Below are positions 45,764 through 57,069 of a stretch of 64,000 bases of DNA, piece by piece; positions within the stretch are counted from its first letter, which is position 1; each line of letters opens with the position of its first letter. The notes beneath the pieces were generated by a model. It saw only the letters and a program-made list of their open reading frames with translations, was not told the origin of the DNA and made no database searches. The DNA is taken from positions 25,707,001 through 25,771,000 of the forward strand of contig NC_081818.1 in NCBI RefSeq assembly GCF_030704535.1. The letters run 5' to 3'. Made by a program: the position numbers and the translations under genes. This DNA is from Vitis vinifera (taxonomy: Eukaryota > Streptophyta > Magnoliopsida > Vitales > Vitaceae).

Positions 45764-47182
45764 TGTGAATGAAATGATCTTATCCGGATTGTTAATAATG
45801 AGATTATTGGAATGAAAATGCTTTATATAATTTGATTATATAGGACTGGAACATGATTAATTATGAATCTCTGATAAATTCCGTTATAATATAGAGCATT
45901 CAATATTAATCAATGATGGTCATATATGCATTGATCTTAATTCTGAGTGATTAATAGACTCATATTTATTCTATTGTATTTTTTGACATACCGGGTAATG
46001 ACACAAATACATAGTGTCAAATTCTTGGTGTATTGGAAGTATAATAAAATAAATAGCCGAGAATATTAATATACAAGATGAAATCCATTCATTCGTTAAG
46101 AAGTCAGATGGACGGTTGCCATAAGTATTGGTTCGGGCCTTGAATGATAAGAGCGCTCAATTTATGATTAGACCATAAATATATTATTCATTAGAGAACC
46201 AATGGCACTTAAGGAGAAAGATATAATTAAAGAGGTTAACGGAAAAACCTAGCTTTAATTATGAACCGTTTATGGAGGATTGACTCATATGTAGTGACTA
46301 TATCAATGGGCAATTCAAATCCTTTGAATATATTTAATTTTATAATTTTAAGAGTGCAATTCCAAATTTTTAGTGGAGTAATTTTGGAATTAATAATTTT
46401 GATTTTTTAATTAAGTTGTTAATTAATTGTCAAAATTATTGGAGCTTAAAATTATAATGTCCATAGTTCCTCTCAACGGCTCCATTAAAATTATATGAAC
46501 ATTTTTTTTATGTTGGGTTGATTTTATTAGTTTGGAATTTTGAATTCTAAATTAATTTCACACAATCTTGATTTGATTTATTTATTTTATAATTTGATTA
46601 TTTAAAATATTTTTTGATACAATGTGGTGAAGACCAAATTTACTTGTATTCCTTAAGAAACACCTTTTAAGTGGGGATCATGGGGAGAGATATTCTCTCC
46701 CATGTTTTTCAAAATTCAAAGAAACACTTTTTAAGTGGGGATCATGGGGAGAGATATTCTCTTCCATGTTTTTCAAAATTTAAAATATGTCAGTTATTTT
46801 TTTCTTCGTGGTATTAAAAAGTTTTTTTTTCTCAATGTTTTTCGGATGATGGGATGAGAATACAAGTTTTCAATATATTAAGTTGTGTGATAAAAAAAAA
46901 AAAAAACCCAAGAATGAAAAACGCCCACTCGTTTTGAGTTCATCATTTTTTGGAGAACGTTAGAGAAAGATCCATGGTGCTTTAGAGGATTTGGAATTCT
47001 AAGATCCTTTTGGTGGAGTTCAAATTTATCAGCCTAATCGCAAGGTACAATTCTAAATTACCTATATTTGTTATTTCATTAAATTAATACAAGTATTGAT
47101 CATTGAAAAAAAAAAAAAAAAATTTTGAGAAAATTTTTCTGGCTTCCGTTTTTCTTTTAATTATCTGGTTTCAAAACCAACA
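45764..47182. mobile_element. Unclassified 1.4-kb insertion between the two duplicated segments, possible solo LTR
   Basis: The segment begins TGTGAATG and ends CCAACA, as an LTR would, at the exact junction between copies of the duplication. It is AT-rich with no coding frame. A 64-bp direct repeat lies at about 46655-46780 (AAGTGGGGATCATGGGGAG). Flanking bases (ACCCT and CTTTT) do not match, so no target duplication supports a simple insertion. It could also be filler from the duplication event. Confidence 0.45.
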
Positions 47183-49456
47183 CTTTTCAACACAACTCTT
47201 GACAGGGAAGCAGATTATGATGAAAAATTTAATTAGAAGAAAAAAAAAAGGATGCAAATATAGAATCATGGGCACAATTGTTCAAGCTGATCACCCACAC
47301 TCCTGAGCCATGATTTAGCCTTTCTCTTTTTTTTTTTTCTTTTTGGTGGCTGAATCATTGTACTACTCCAGTCTGCATCCCTTAAAATTTTCAAACAATT
47401 TGCACAGGTCAAACAAAAGGAATCATTTCGTCCAACACTGAATGGGTGGAAGCTTGCTTCATAATGAGAAATAGAAATCCACGAGATTGCCAAGCACATT
47501 ATGACACATTCTATACTCCAACTACTATGCAAAATAATGAAGTTTTGCGCAAGTATCCCAAGACTAGACCTTTGTAGAGCTCCTTAGAAAATGATTTTGA
47601 AACATGTTAAAAGCACCTCTTAACACAACCTTTTATTCTAGTATTTTTCCCCTTTTATTTTCCACATGCTTTTTTCTCCTCTTGTCCTCTAAGATAGCTA
47701 AATGGAAGAGGGTCAATGTCCACTACTGACTTGGGGTCCATGCTAAGGACAACAGCTTAAGATAATTAATCTTGAATTGTTCAAACTTGTAGTCAACTTT
47801 TACCTAACTTACCAACTGGTTTTAGGGTCTAAAATTCCAATATGAACAAAGGTACCACAAAGGATTCTTTTCATTGTAGGAGGAGAAAACAAAGTCTAAT
47901 AATTTATGATGACATTCCATTTCTAATAAGTACCCTTGTGGACTAAATTAGAGGATATGGAAAAAACTAGGTCTTGCTGCAATTTAGGTCTTCACTTAAA
48001 AGGCTTAAAAGTAAGTCCTATTGACTTCCATTGCCCTTGTACTCAAGTTAAAATAAGCACTTGGATACTGGACCCATTTTAAGGGTATTGTGGAACTTTG
48101 CTCATCTAAAGTGAGTACCCTATATTTGACTAATTCCTCGCATGGAGGCAAAGAATGCTCATCCTAGCTAGCAGACTTAAATCTCTCTTATAAAACTCTC
48201 AAAATGACACTATTCCCTTGTCCATGAGTAAATTAAATGCTCCAATAACTATCTCAAACAATTATTTATAAGAAGGAGATCTTTACTAAAGAGTGCCTTA
48301 AATTTTTAATTGGTATATAATCCATGTTGTAAAGAACATTATATATAAAATATATCATTATAATAATAGACTTCTTTATAAAGTAAGAAAAATCACTATA
48401 ATTATCTTTATAAATATTTTAAGTCACGAGGGAAAAGATTATCATGAGATGGAGATGAGTTTGTAATAACTATACATGGTAGATGGAGATATGGGAAAAA
48501 GTTGGAGACACTCGGTGAATCAAGGACTTGCAGTTCAAGGTATACATATAAGAAACGGGAAAACATGGGAAGTTTCAAGGTTCAATAATATCTGTTTGTT
48601 TGTTTTTTTTTCTATTCTCTAAAATATTTTTTGTGATATACTGTAATGATTTTCTTTCATCCATTGATGTAAGAATGATTGATTGTATTATGTAAAAATA
48701 TCACATACCTTTATGTATTGATTATTTTATCATTCTGTCACTAATATATTTTAGTATTAAAGTATAATTACATTAAAACTTCATGTACTTTTATATGTGA
48801 ATTGTTTTATTTTTGTGTTATTATACTAATGTGTTGGGATCATGGATGGAAATATTGGTTTTCACGAATATATCAATAATTTCATTTTACAAATATATTA
48901 AGATATATTGGAAATATTAGTGGATTTATTAATACAAAATATTGATGAGACAAATTTAATAAAAACTAAAAAAAGAAGAAGAAGAAAAGTTTTCAAAAAA
49001 AATTGTAGAAAAAAAAATAATACATATGTTTAAGTTATTTTATTGAACAATATAATTGCTATATGTATATCAATATTTAAAAATTAAAATACATTATATT
49101 TATATTTTTGAAATAATTTTGTTGGAAGATATTGATGATATTTTTCTAAAATAAGAATTTATTACAATCTAATTTTTTCAACGTAAAAAAAAAAATCTAT
49201 ATTTGTAATAAATTAATCATTGCATTGAATTCTATTTCATAATAGATTAAAAGCCAATTTCTAATAGTGATAAAAAAATTAAAATTCTTCTTATTTGACT
49301 TTAAGTCCATTACTACTTGCAAAAAATTTAAATTTTATCCAAAAAAATCTATATTAAAAATTCTAATAATATTTATAAAAAATTTTAGAAAAATTTATCT
49401 TAAATTCTTTTAATATATTTAGATTCATTCATTTTAAAAATTAAAAATTATGAGAA
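47183..49456 (+). repeat. Segmental duplication, copy 2
   Basis: Direct copy of 43457-45690 with small indels, for example a longer CT-rich run at about 47320 and extra bases near 47635. It includes the LRR relic (about 48128-48276). No intact gene. Confidence 0.9.
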
Positions 49457-50033
49457 ATTTATGAGATAATACTGCAGCTCAAAGGCCTGCCTTTCTTGGA
49501 TGCGAATCCTGAGCCATGGATGAGAAATTTAACTGTTGGGGAGCATGCAGATGCCAAGCCACAAGTTGTTACCCTTGGTGAAGTGGAAAAGGTTGCCCGC
49601 CTTGTAGATGTCCTGAGAAACACCACGCACAATGGTTTCCCGGTTGTAGATGAAGGGCTGGAGCCACCGGTTGGTCTGGTCATAGGAGCAACTGAACTGC
49701 ATGGAATTGTGCTAAGAGCACACCTTGTTAAACTGCTGAAGAAGAAGTGGTTCCTGCCAGAGAGAAGGAGAAGAGAGTGGGAAGTGACAGGGAAATTTAC
49801 CCAGCTAAATCATTTTTTTATTCTTTTCTTTTTTTGTGCATACAATGATAACAATGGCCTTCTTGTGAGAGAAACTACAGTTTTGAGGTAAATATGACTA
49901 ACCTGATTGTTTCCTTCACTTACAGGTGTCTCCAGTAGTTGGGATCTTGACCAGGCAGGATTTGAGAACCTACAACAAGTTGACAGCCTTTCCTCATCTA
50001 GCCAAATCCAAGGAAAGGGATAAGGGAAACTGA
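49457..50033 (+). pseudogene. CLC-d-like fragment with two exon pieces
   Basis: Piece 1 (49457 to about 49815) is open from ILQLKGLPFLDANPEPW through a CBS-region stretch (EVEKVARLVDVLRNTTHNGFPVVDE, ATELHGIVLRAHLV) to the RREWEVTGKFTQLN region. Piece 2 (49926-50033) follows a clear acceptor (TTCACTTACAG) and encodes VSPVVGILTRQDLRTYNK to FPHLAKSKERDKGN and a stop, the C-terminus of the second CBS domain. The exons between them and everything upstream are missing. The acceptor shows that at least this end derives from genomic DNA, not from a spliced copy. The stop lies about 270 bp from the converging methyltransferase exon at 50306-50398. Confidence 0.88.
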
Positions 50034-50305
50034 GCAGCTTTTACGGAGCATTATCTTAATTTATTTTTCAATATTATTGTAGAATTTTGTTCATTCAAAT
50101 TATTGTTGTTTACAAGTCATTCAGTCAGTAATAAACAACAAGTTCCTTTTTCACAACACTAGAAAAACAGAAATTGATTCTTGGTATTTCTTCTGTAGTA
50201 AAATATTGAAAGAATCCTTCATTCCTTTTGCTCTGCCACAACCTAACCTCTAGTCCCGTTGATCGTTTTTCAGCTCCAACGCCACATCAGTAACTAAAAT
50301 ATTCC

Positions 50306-50398
50306 TCACAAGGGTTTCTTCTTCCTCTTTCCTGACTTCTTTTTCTTGAGACCTACTCCTGGGCCCCTTTTGAACACAGCCAAAACCTCGCTCGATGC
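50306..50398 (-). pseudogene. Last exon of the TrmA-like methyltransferase, frameshifted
   Basis: After an acceptor on the minus strand (CTATGATTGCAG-type), the reading is SIE, then shifted to EVLAVFKRGP and a Lys-rich end (KKKKSGKRKKKPL, stop 50306-50308). A 4-bp CGAG duplication near 50390 explains the shift. The GTQ/S-IE codon split matches the donor of the exon ending at 3931, so this is the 3' exon missing from the 3931-5492 copy. Confidence 0.75.
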
Positions 50399-50884
50399 TG
50401 CAATCATAGCCAAACATCATTTATAATAGTTAATAAGCAAACAAAGGAATGAATGTAATGTGCATATCATGGCATACATCAGAACTAACATGTATTCACT
50501 TTAAGTTGCTCAAGTCAATCAGGTAGTTATTTTCCATTAAGAACCAAGTATGCCAGTACTGGAACAACAAAAAGTTAAGGGATAAAGTTTAAATTGCGTA
50601 ATGCAATTTTATGCACCTGTATCATGTATGGCATAAATTCAAATTTCTAGTACATATTCCCCTTTACCCTAAACGCAGTGAAATAGATTCTTTCTTCTGG
50701 AAATTGCTATATGCCTATGTTAGGATGACAAATCAGTAAATCATCAAATAATGAAGGCATTTAGTTAATCCAAGAAGTTCCCAAGAGAAAATTTCATAGA
50801 CAGTCTACAACTGAAAATATGTTCAAAGCCACCTTAGTGTAAGAGACAAGCTTGATGCCCACTCATATGCCAGTTTACAAATAA
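50399..50884. other. Intergenic or intronic DNA, no feature seen
   Basis: The part next to 50398 is probably the intron before the methyltransferase last exon. No other coding or repeat signal recognised. Confidence 0.4.
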
Positions 50885-51126
50885 ACAAGGCCTAGGACTC
50901 TGCCAGTAATGAAGCTTTAACTGTAAAATAGATTTGGCTGATTATTGCTGCTGCTAACACAATATTTAAAAGCAATCAAGATCATAAGAAACAATTCTCA
51001 AACAGAAATTTATTTGTGTAAATGGCAGGTTTACAATTTATGAGAAATGATGTTTTCATGAAGTATCTCTCCATCTTAAAGCATGTTCCCATATTTTCTT
51101 CACCTGCGACAGTTTATTTCCAACAC

Positions 51127-52803
51127 CTACACCTTTCTTGTCAGACGGGCTACATTCAGTGCCACAGCCAGAAGGAGCCTATCTTTCATTTTGTTGACAA
51201 AGCGAAAATAAGCATATCTCCATGACTTCTTGATCACTAATGTGCCACAAACTCCCCAGAGTCCTATGATGAATCCCAGTCCCATGCTAACAAAGAACCA
51301 TGGCAACTCAGAGTCATCTCCATCTTCATCATCTTTGTCTTCTCCTTTCCCAGTTGGAATTGTTCCATTGTTGTCATGACACTCGTTTGTTAGAGGAAAT
51401 CCACAAAGTGCGAGGTTTCCCTGGTAAATAGACGGATCAATCAAGGTTTGAAACTGGTTGCCTGTTGGGATTTTCCCTGACAAGTTATTGTGTGACAGAT
51501 TCAGGTGAACCAAAAAGATTATGGAAGCCATGCTCATTGGAATTGGACCAGAAAGTTTGTTTCTTGATAGGTCGAGAGTCTCCAACTACTGCAAGTTTCC
51601 AATCTTTTCAGGTATAGTTCCCCCCAAATTATTGCTGGACAAATTCAAGGTTCCCAGTTTCAGAAGGCTTGTTAGTTCTATAGGAATCTCTCCTGATAAG
51701 TTATTATAGGACAGGTCTAGACTATTCACAAGGTAGAGACTGTGATAGTATTCAATTGCTCTTCCTTTTGAATCAAGGTTCAAGCGTCCCTCATACCGTG
51801 CTATATCATCATCCGAAAGTTCAGATTTGAAGCCGCTCAAGTTCCTAAAACAGGGAGGAATAAATCCTGACACATTGTCGTGTGAGAGGTCCAGAATGTG
51901 TAGCGCGGAAAGGGCACAGATTTCTGAAGGAATATTACCGCTGAAGAAGTTGGACCGCAAGGCTAAAATCAACAGGGATGGCATGCTTTCTCCTATCCAG
52001 GATGGAATGTTTCCAGAAAATTTGTTATCACCAAGATCAAGGCTTTCCAAGGCACTGCAGTTTTGTAGATGGGAAGGAAGTTCACCAGAGAGATTGTTGT
52101 TGGATAGCACCAAGAATCTGAGTGTCATGAGGGAACCCAGTGATCTTGGTATTGTACCCGGAAGGCTGTTGTTGGACATATCTACAATATACAGGGAAGG
52201 CATCTTGTTCCAGAACTGAGGAATTTCTCCAGATAAATGATTGTTGGAGATGACCAAGGTCATCAAAGCCTGTAGATTACCCATGGACAAGGGAATGCTA
52301 CCATTCAGAGAGTTCCAAGAGATATCTAAATCTGTCAGAATGGGCATTGCTTCACCAATGTTCGGAGGAATCGGTCCAGAAAACAAATTATCCCTCAGAT
52401 ACAGTGTACTTACATTAGACGACCAGAGTGGGAGAGGACCATCAAAGAGGTTTGAACTCAAATCAACATTGGCTAGGTAGCTGAACACTAATGAGTTTGG
52501 AACTCTGCCACTTAATTGATTATAAGCAATGTGTAGTTCACTGAGCTGCAAATCTAATTGCCATAACCAATCTGGTATAGTACCTGAAATTCCAGCATTA
52601 TTCAGCACTACGGTGGTCAACTCATTTTGAGTTCTGAGCCAGGTAGGAAATTTGGGACCCAATTGGCAAGATCTACGGTTGATGTATGTGAGTTTAAAAG
52701 GAGGAGCCCAGTCAGAGGAGATGTTGAAAACCAAAGAAACATTTGGAGAACTTTTAGTAATAGACAACTGCTTTAAGCTTGAGAGGTTGGCAAAATGAGC
52801 TTC
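51127..52803 (-). pseudogene. LRR receptor-like protein, N-terminal half missing, one stop
   Basis: Near-identical to the C-terminal part of the complete RLP (6267-7930), including island, ALCGFP cap, acidic stretch, transmembrane helix and tail. It has lost everything N-terminal of the LRR around EAHFANLSSLKQLS. The break is at 52803, where AT-rich sequence starts. A TAG at 51586-51588 replaces the Trp of the LQWLETLDLS motif. The 3' flank 50885-51126 is also duplicated from about 6025-6266. No signal peptide or start remains, so no product is expected. Confidence 0.93.
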
Positions 52804-52879
52804 TCTTTAAAAACATTTATAATAATAAAACTATTAATAAAAACATTACGAGTAAAATCAGTTTAATTTTTAATTTTTT

Positions 52880-54050
52880 TTCCTACACGCTCTTTCTCCT
52901 CTTGTCCACTAAGATAGCTAAATGGAAGAGGGTCAATGTCCACTACTGACTTGGGGTGAATGCTAAGGACCGCAGCTTAAGATAATTAATCTTTAATTGT
53001 TCAACTTTTACGTAACTTACCAACTGGTTTTTGGGTCTAAAATTCCAATATGAACAAAGGTACCACAAAGGTTTCTTTTCATTCTTGGAGGAGAAAACAA
53101 AGTCTAATAATTTATCATGACATTCCATGTCCTGTCTAGACTATAAGTACCCTTGTGGACTAAATCATAGGATATGGAAAAAACTAGGTCTTGCTGCAAT
53201 TTAAGTGTTTTACTTTAAAGGCTTAAAAAATAATGCTTATCCCAGCATACTTATATCTCTCTGATAAAATTGTCCATGAGTAAATTAAATGGTCCAATTA
53301 CTATCTCAAACAATTATTTATATGAAGGAACTCTTTTTTGAAGAGTGCCTTAAATTTTCAATTGATATATAATCCATGTTGTAACCAACATTATGGATAA
53401 AAAATATCATTATAATAATAGAGTTCTTTATAAAGTAAGAAAAATTATTGTAATTATTTTTAGAAATATTTTAGATCACGAGGAAAAAGATTGTGATAAG
53501 ATGGAGATGATTTTGTAATAATTATACATGGTAGATAGAGGTATGGGAAAGAGTTCGAGACACTTGGTGGATTGAGGGTTTACAGTTCAAAGTATAAATA
53601 TAAGGAATAGGAAAACATAAGATGTTTCAAAACTTGTTTTTGGTTTTTTGTTTTTTGTTTTTCTATTCTCTAAAATATTCTTTATGATATACTCCAATGA
53701 TTTTCTATCATCCATTGATGTATGAAAGATTAGTTGAATTACATAAAAATATGACATACCTTTGTGTGTAGATTATTTTATCCTTTTGGTTTTACACTAA
53801 CAAACTAGCATTAAAGTAGAATCACGTTAAAACCTCATGTATTTTTATATGTGATTTTTTTTTGTGTTATTATATTAATATATTGAGATCAATGATGAAA
53901 ATATCGGTTTTTGCAAATATATCAATAACTTGATTTTATAAATATATTGAGATATATAAAAAAATATTGGTCATAATATATTGAAATCGGTGGATATTTT
54001 AATCCAAAATATAGGTGAGATAAAATTAACAAAACCTAAAAAAGAAATGA
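52880..54050 (+). repeat. Third, more diverged copy of the 43.9-45.3 kb segment
   Basis: Starts near CCTACACGCTCTTTCTCCTCTTGTCC and shares ATAGCTAAATGGAAGAGGGTCAATGTCC, TTATCATGACATTCCATG, a short LRR relic (53245-53325), GATGGAGATGA and the TTGATGTATGAAAG region. It shows more indels than copies 1 and 2. No gene. Confidence 0.85.
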
Positions 54051-54419
54051 TTTTTTTGTATATAAAAAGACATATGCTCTCCATGTGACCAAACGCAAAA
54101 TGGTCAATTTCAATCCTTATATTATAATTTTTTTTAAATTACTCATTCACCCCCTTCCGTGTGTTACTCTACTAGACAATAATTTTGCACACTTAATCCA
54201 AACTACTCAAATATCTCATTTTCTTAAAATAAACTTCAAAATCCGTATTTACTATAACATTACTATAGTCACTGCTCCTTTTTGTCCTATTCCTTCACCT
54301 TCATGCTACATCTTCATACGAAAGGGTCTTAGCCTCTCACGGTTTTTTATTCCACTCACAAATTCCATAAGAGAATAGGAAATCTATGCATTATTGAAAA
54401 GAAAAGAGCAAAAAGTTGA
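54051..54419. other. No recognisable feature
   Basis: AT-rich intergenic DNA. An open frame of about 97 codons at 54085 has no recognisable similarity. Confidence 0.45.
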
Positions 54420-55180
54420 TGATGTATGCATGTGTAACAAAGAGTATCAATTCGAGAGAAGGCCTCTGATGGCCAAGAGAAGATGATATCAGGCAGTTGG
54501 AGATTGAAAGTGATTCAAAGAGTTTCATACTAGTGAAAATAAAGGGTCCTAAATAAATAATCCTAGTGGCATGCAAAATATTTATGAAATTAATTATTCT
54601 TTCAACAAGATGATACATAAGCATTTTGCTAGACAGGCACATTTCCCACTGACTCAAAAGCACATTTTGGCTTTAAGTGTAAGAATTTTGTTAAATGGGA
54701 ATATGAAGTAAAATAAGTCAATCGGTTAGAATAGCAAATGAAGATATGAATAGGATGTTCTAACTCGACGTATTTAATTTTATTTGAATTATTAAACTAG
54801 TGTCTTTTTTCTAAACCAAAAAAGGGGCAAGACTTTAGCAAATGTTCTTAAACCAAGTCCGTCAGCTCCTGATGCCTAAAGTCTAAAATTTTCTTCCTTT
54901 AGAATTAATGACATTTTCACATGCACATTCTAGTAAAGTTTTAATGTCCACATCTGGACCTATTAAAGCAAATGTTCATACTTTAGCGTGTCAAAGAGGG
55001 CACACTACAAAACAAAGAAGACAAGACATTTTCATTAAGGATAGGAAGGCTACTCCATTCAATTTTACCATTGTGGCTGCCAACAACCCCTACCTAGAGT
55101 CGGGCTGTCGTAGTTTGTCATTTAATTAGATCATAAGTCATAAAGTGTATAGAGAAGCTAACATTATCACTGATTAAGAG
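54420..55180 (-). repeat. Arm of the inverted duplication (partner 9600-10370)
   Basis: The reverse complement of the 9600-10370 block, with small indels. It runs into the methyltransferase remnant at 55423, whereas at 9.6 kb the neighbour is the complete RLP. Confidence 0.75.
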
Positions 55181-56138
55181 ATAAAATTCTTAGGAGAAAA
55201 TGAAATTTACTAATTCTTTTAGGGGTACTATGCCTAAGCACAACTCATACCTGAATGGTGTAAGATCCACTTTCTTTAGCTTCATCAATTTCTGTTTACT
55301 TTTTTATACCAGACCAGCACATGTATTTCATATTATCTATGTACAACATTATGTAATTTTAATATCTAGATTTATATGATTTTAAGGTTGGGAACTTAAT
55401 AATGTTATTACTATTGTTGCAGATAATTTTTGGGAATAGGTGGAGACATCTTTTAGGAGAAATAGACTTTTGGGATCGGAGCATGTTGGAGGAATTGATG
55501 TTGCATTGGCTCCATCCAGTTTTGGCCAAGCAAATACACAGGTAGACAAAATTTCTAATCTAGAATTCTTAATTGATTGCTTAGGAATGTCTTTATTCTA
55601 TCTTATCTATCAATCATCATTAAATCATAATTCATTTCAGCATATGAGGGACATCAAATCCTTGAGAATGTACAATTCTCTTTTTGATACAATTAATTGC
55701 TGGAATTGTTGAGGCTGGAGACTCTGGCCTTATTTGCCTCTTGTTTGGACACCCAAGTTCCGTGTTCCTTTTTGTGTTCCTGCATCACACAGGACACATC
55801 GGCAGCTCACTAACATAAGATGCCTGACTCTATCTTATGTTTATTGAGAGAAATCCTACTTATATGTTTCACAAAAGTATGTCCCATATGGGGCAGCAGT
55901 TGCTCATTTGTATGCTGGAGCTGGCGTAATTGGATTATCATTAGCTGCCACTAGAAAACGCAGGCAAGAACGCGGATGGTTCAAGTTCTCTGGAAGTCTC
56001 ATTCTTATGTCCAACTAGAAGATATATTAATTCCAAGTTAATTAGTCTTGTTTTTCAGGTCTGTTAAATGCATTGAGATCAACAAAGAGGCAAAGCTATC
56101 TTTTGAGAAGACAGTTGGCTGCTTACCAATGTCTATAG

Positions 56139-57052
56139 TGATGGGATAAACGCAAACAATGCACAACCAGATTTTATCCCATCTTGTGAGAACCTAATAG
56201 GAATCAATTTAATAGAGTAACAACAATTCACCCAATGCAACAAGAATATGAACACCAACAATTTTTAGCGTGGAAAACCTTCCCAAATGTGAGAAGTAAA
56301 AACCACGGGACCCTTAGGCCACTTAAACCCTCCACTAATATAATCAATGGGTTACACAATTCTCTTTAGATGAGACTATAGGTTTACATTAGCCATATCT
56401 CAAGACAATTAGTCTTGGCAAATACAAAACAACTTGTATAAAACAATAGAGAGATCTCACCAAAACAGAGTCACTGTTCCCGGACACAAATCACCACTGT
56501 TCCAAACTCCAAATCCAATCTCCACCGTTCAAAATGAATATCAATGAGTTAAGAACGTGCTAACCAAAAATCATCTCGATCAGATCACGGATTAATCTCG
56601 ATCAATGCTGAAGATCAGAACTGCCCGGGTGAGAAGAAATCAACGACAAAGATGCACTGTTCACGGACTGAAACAACAACCTTCCGGAACTCTAAATCTG
56701 ATCTCCACCGTTCAAATTAGAGATCAATGAGTTGAAAATCTCTCCTTCAAATTTCAGGTCGATCGGACCACACACGAAGCGGGATCGGCCGTTTGATGAA
56801 ATCTGGACAGTAAAGAGAAGAAAAGAAATCAGCGTTTTTCTTCTCTCTAACTTCAAAAATTCAGTGGCTCTTTTTCTTTTTCTCTCTAACTTTCTCTTCC
56901 TTTTTCTTCTTACTCTCCTCATAGGGCTGCAAAGATGAAGATGAAGAAGAGAAAAGGATTTCTTCTTCCCTTTTATACATTAAGGCCTAAGAAGCCTTAA
57001 ATGTTTGGGCTTTGAGCTTTCCTCCACAAGAAGGAAATAACCCAACCCAACA
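56139..57052 (-). repeat. Left (3') LTR of the copia element
   Basis: 914 bp, bounded by target duplication TATAG on the left and the purine tract on the right. Confidence 0.93.
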
Positions 57053-57069
57053 AATCTCCCCCTTTCCGA

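Noticed and set aside
54085-54378. A 97-codon open frame as a gene
   Set aside because: AT-rich composition, no recognisable domain, no paralogue in the window.
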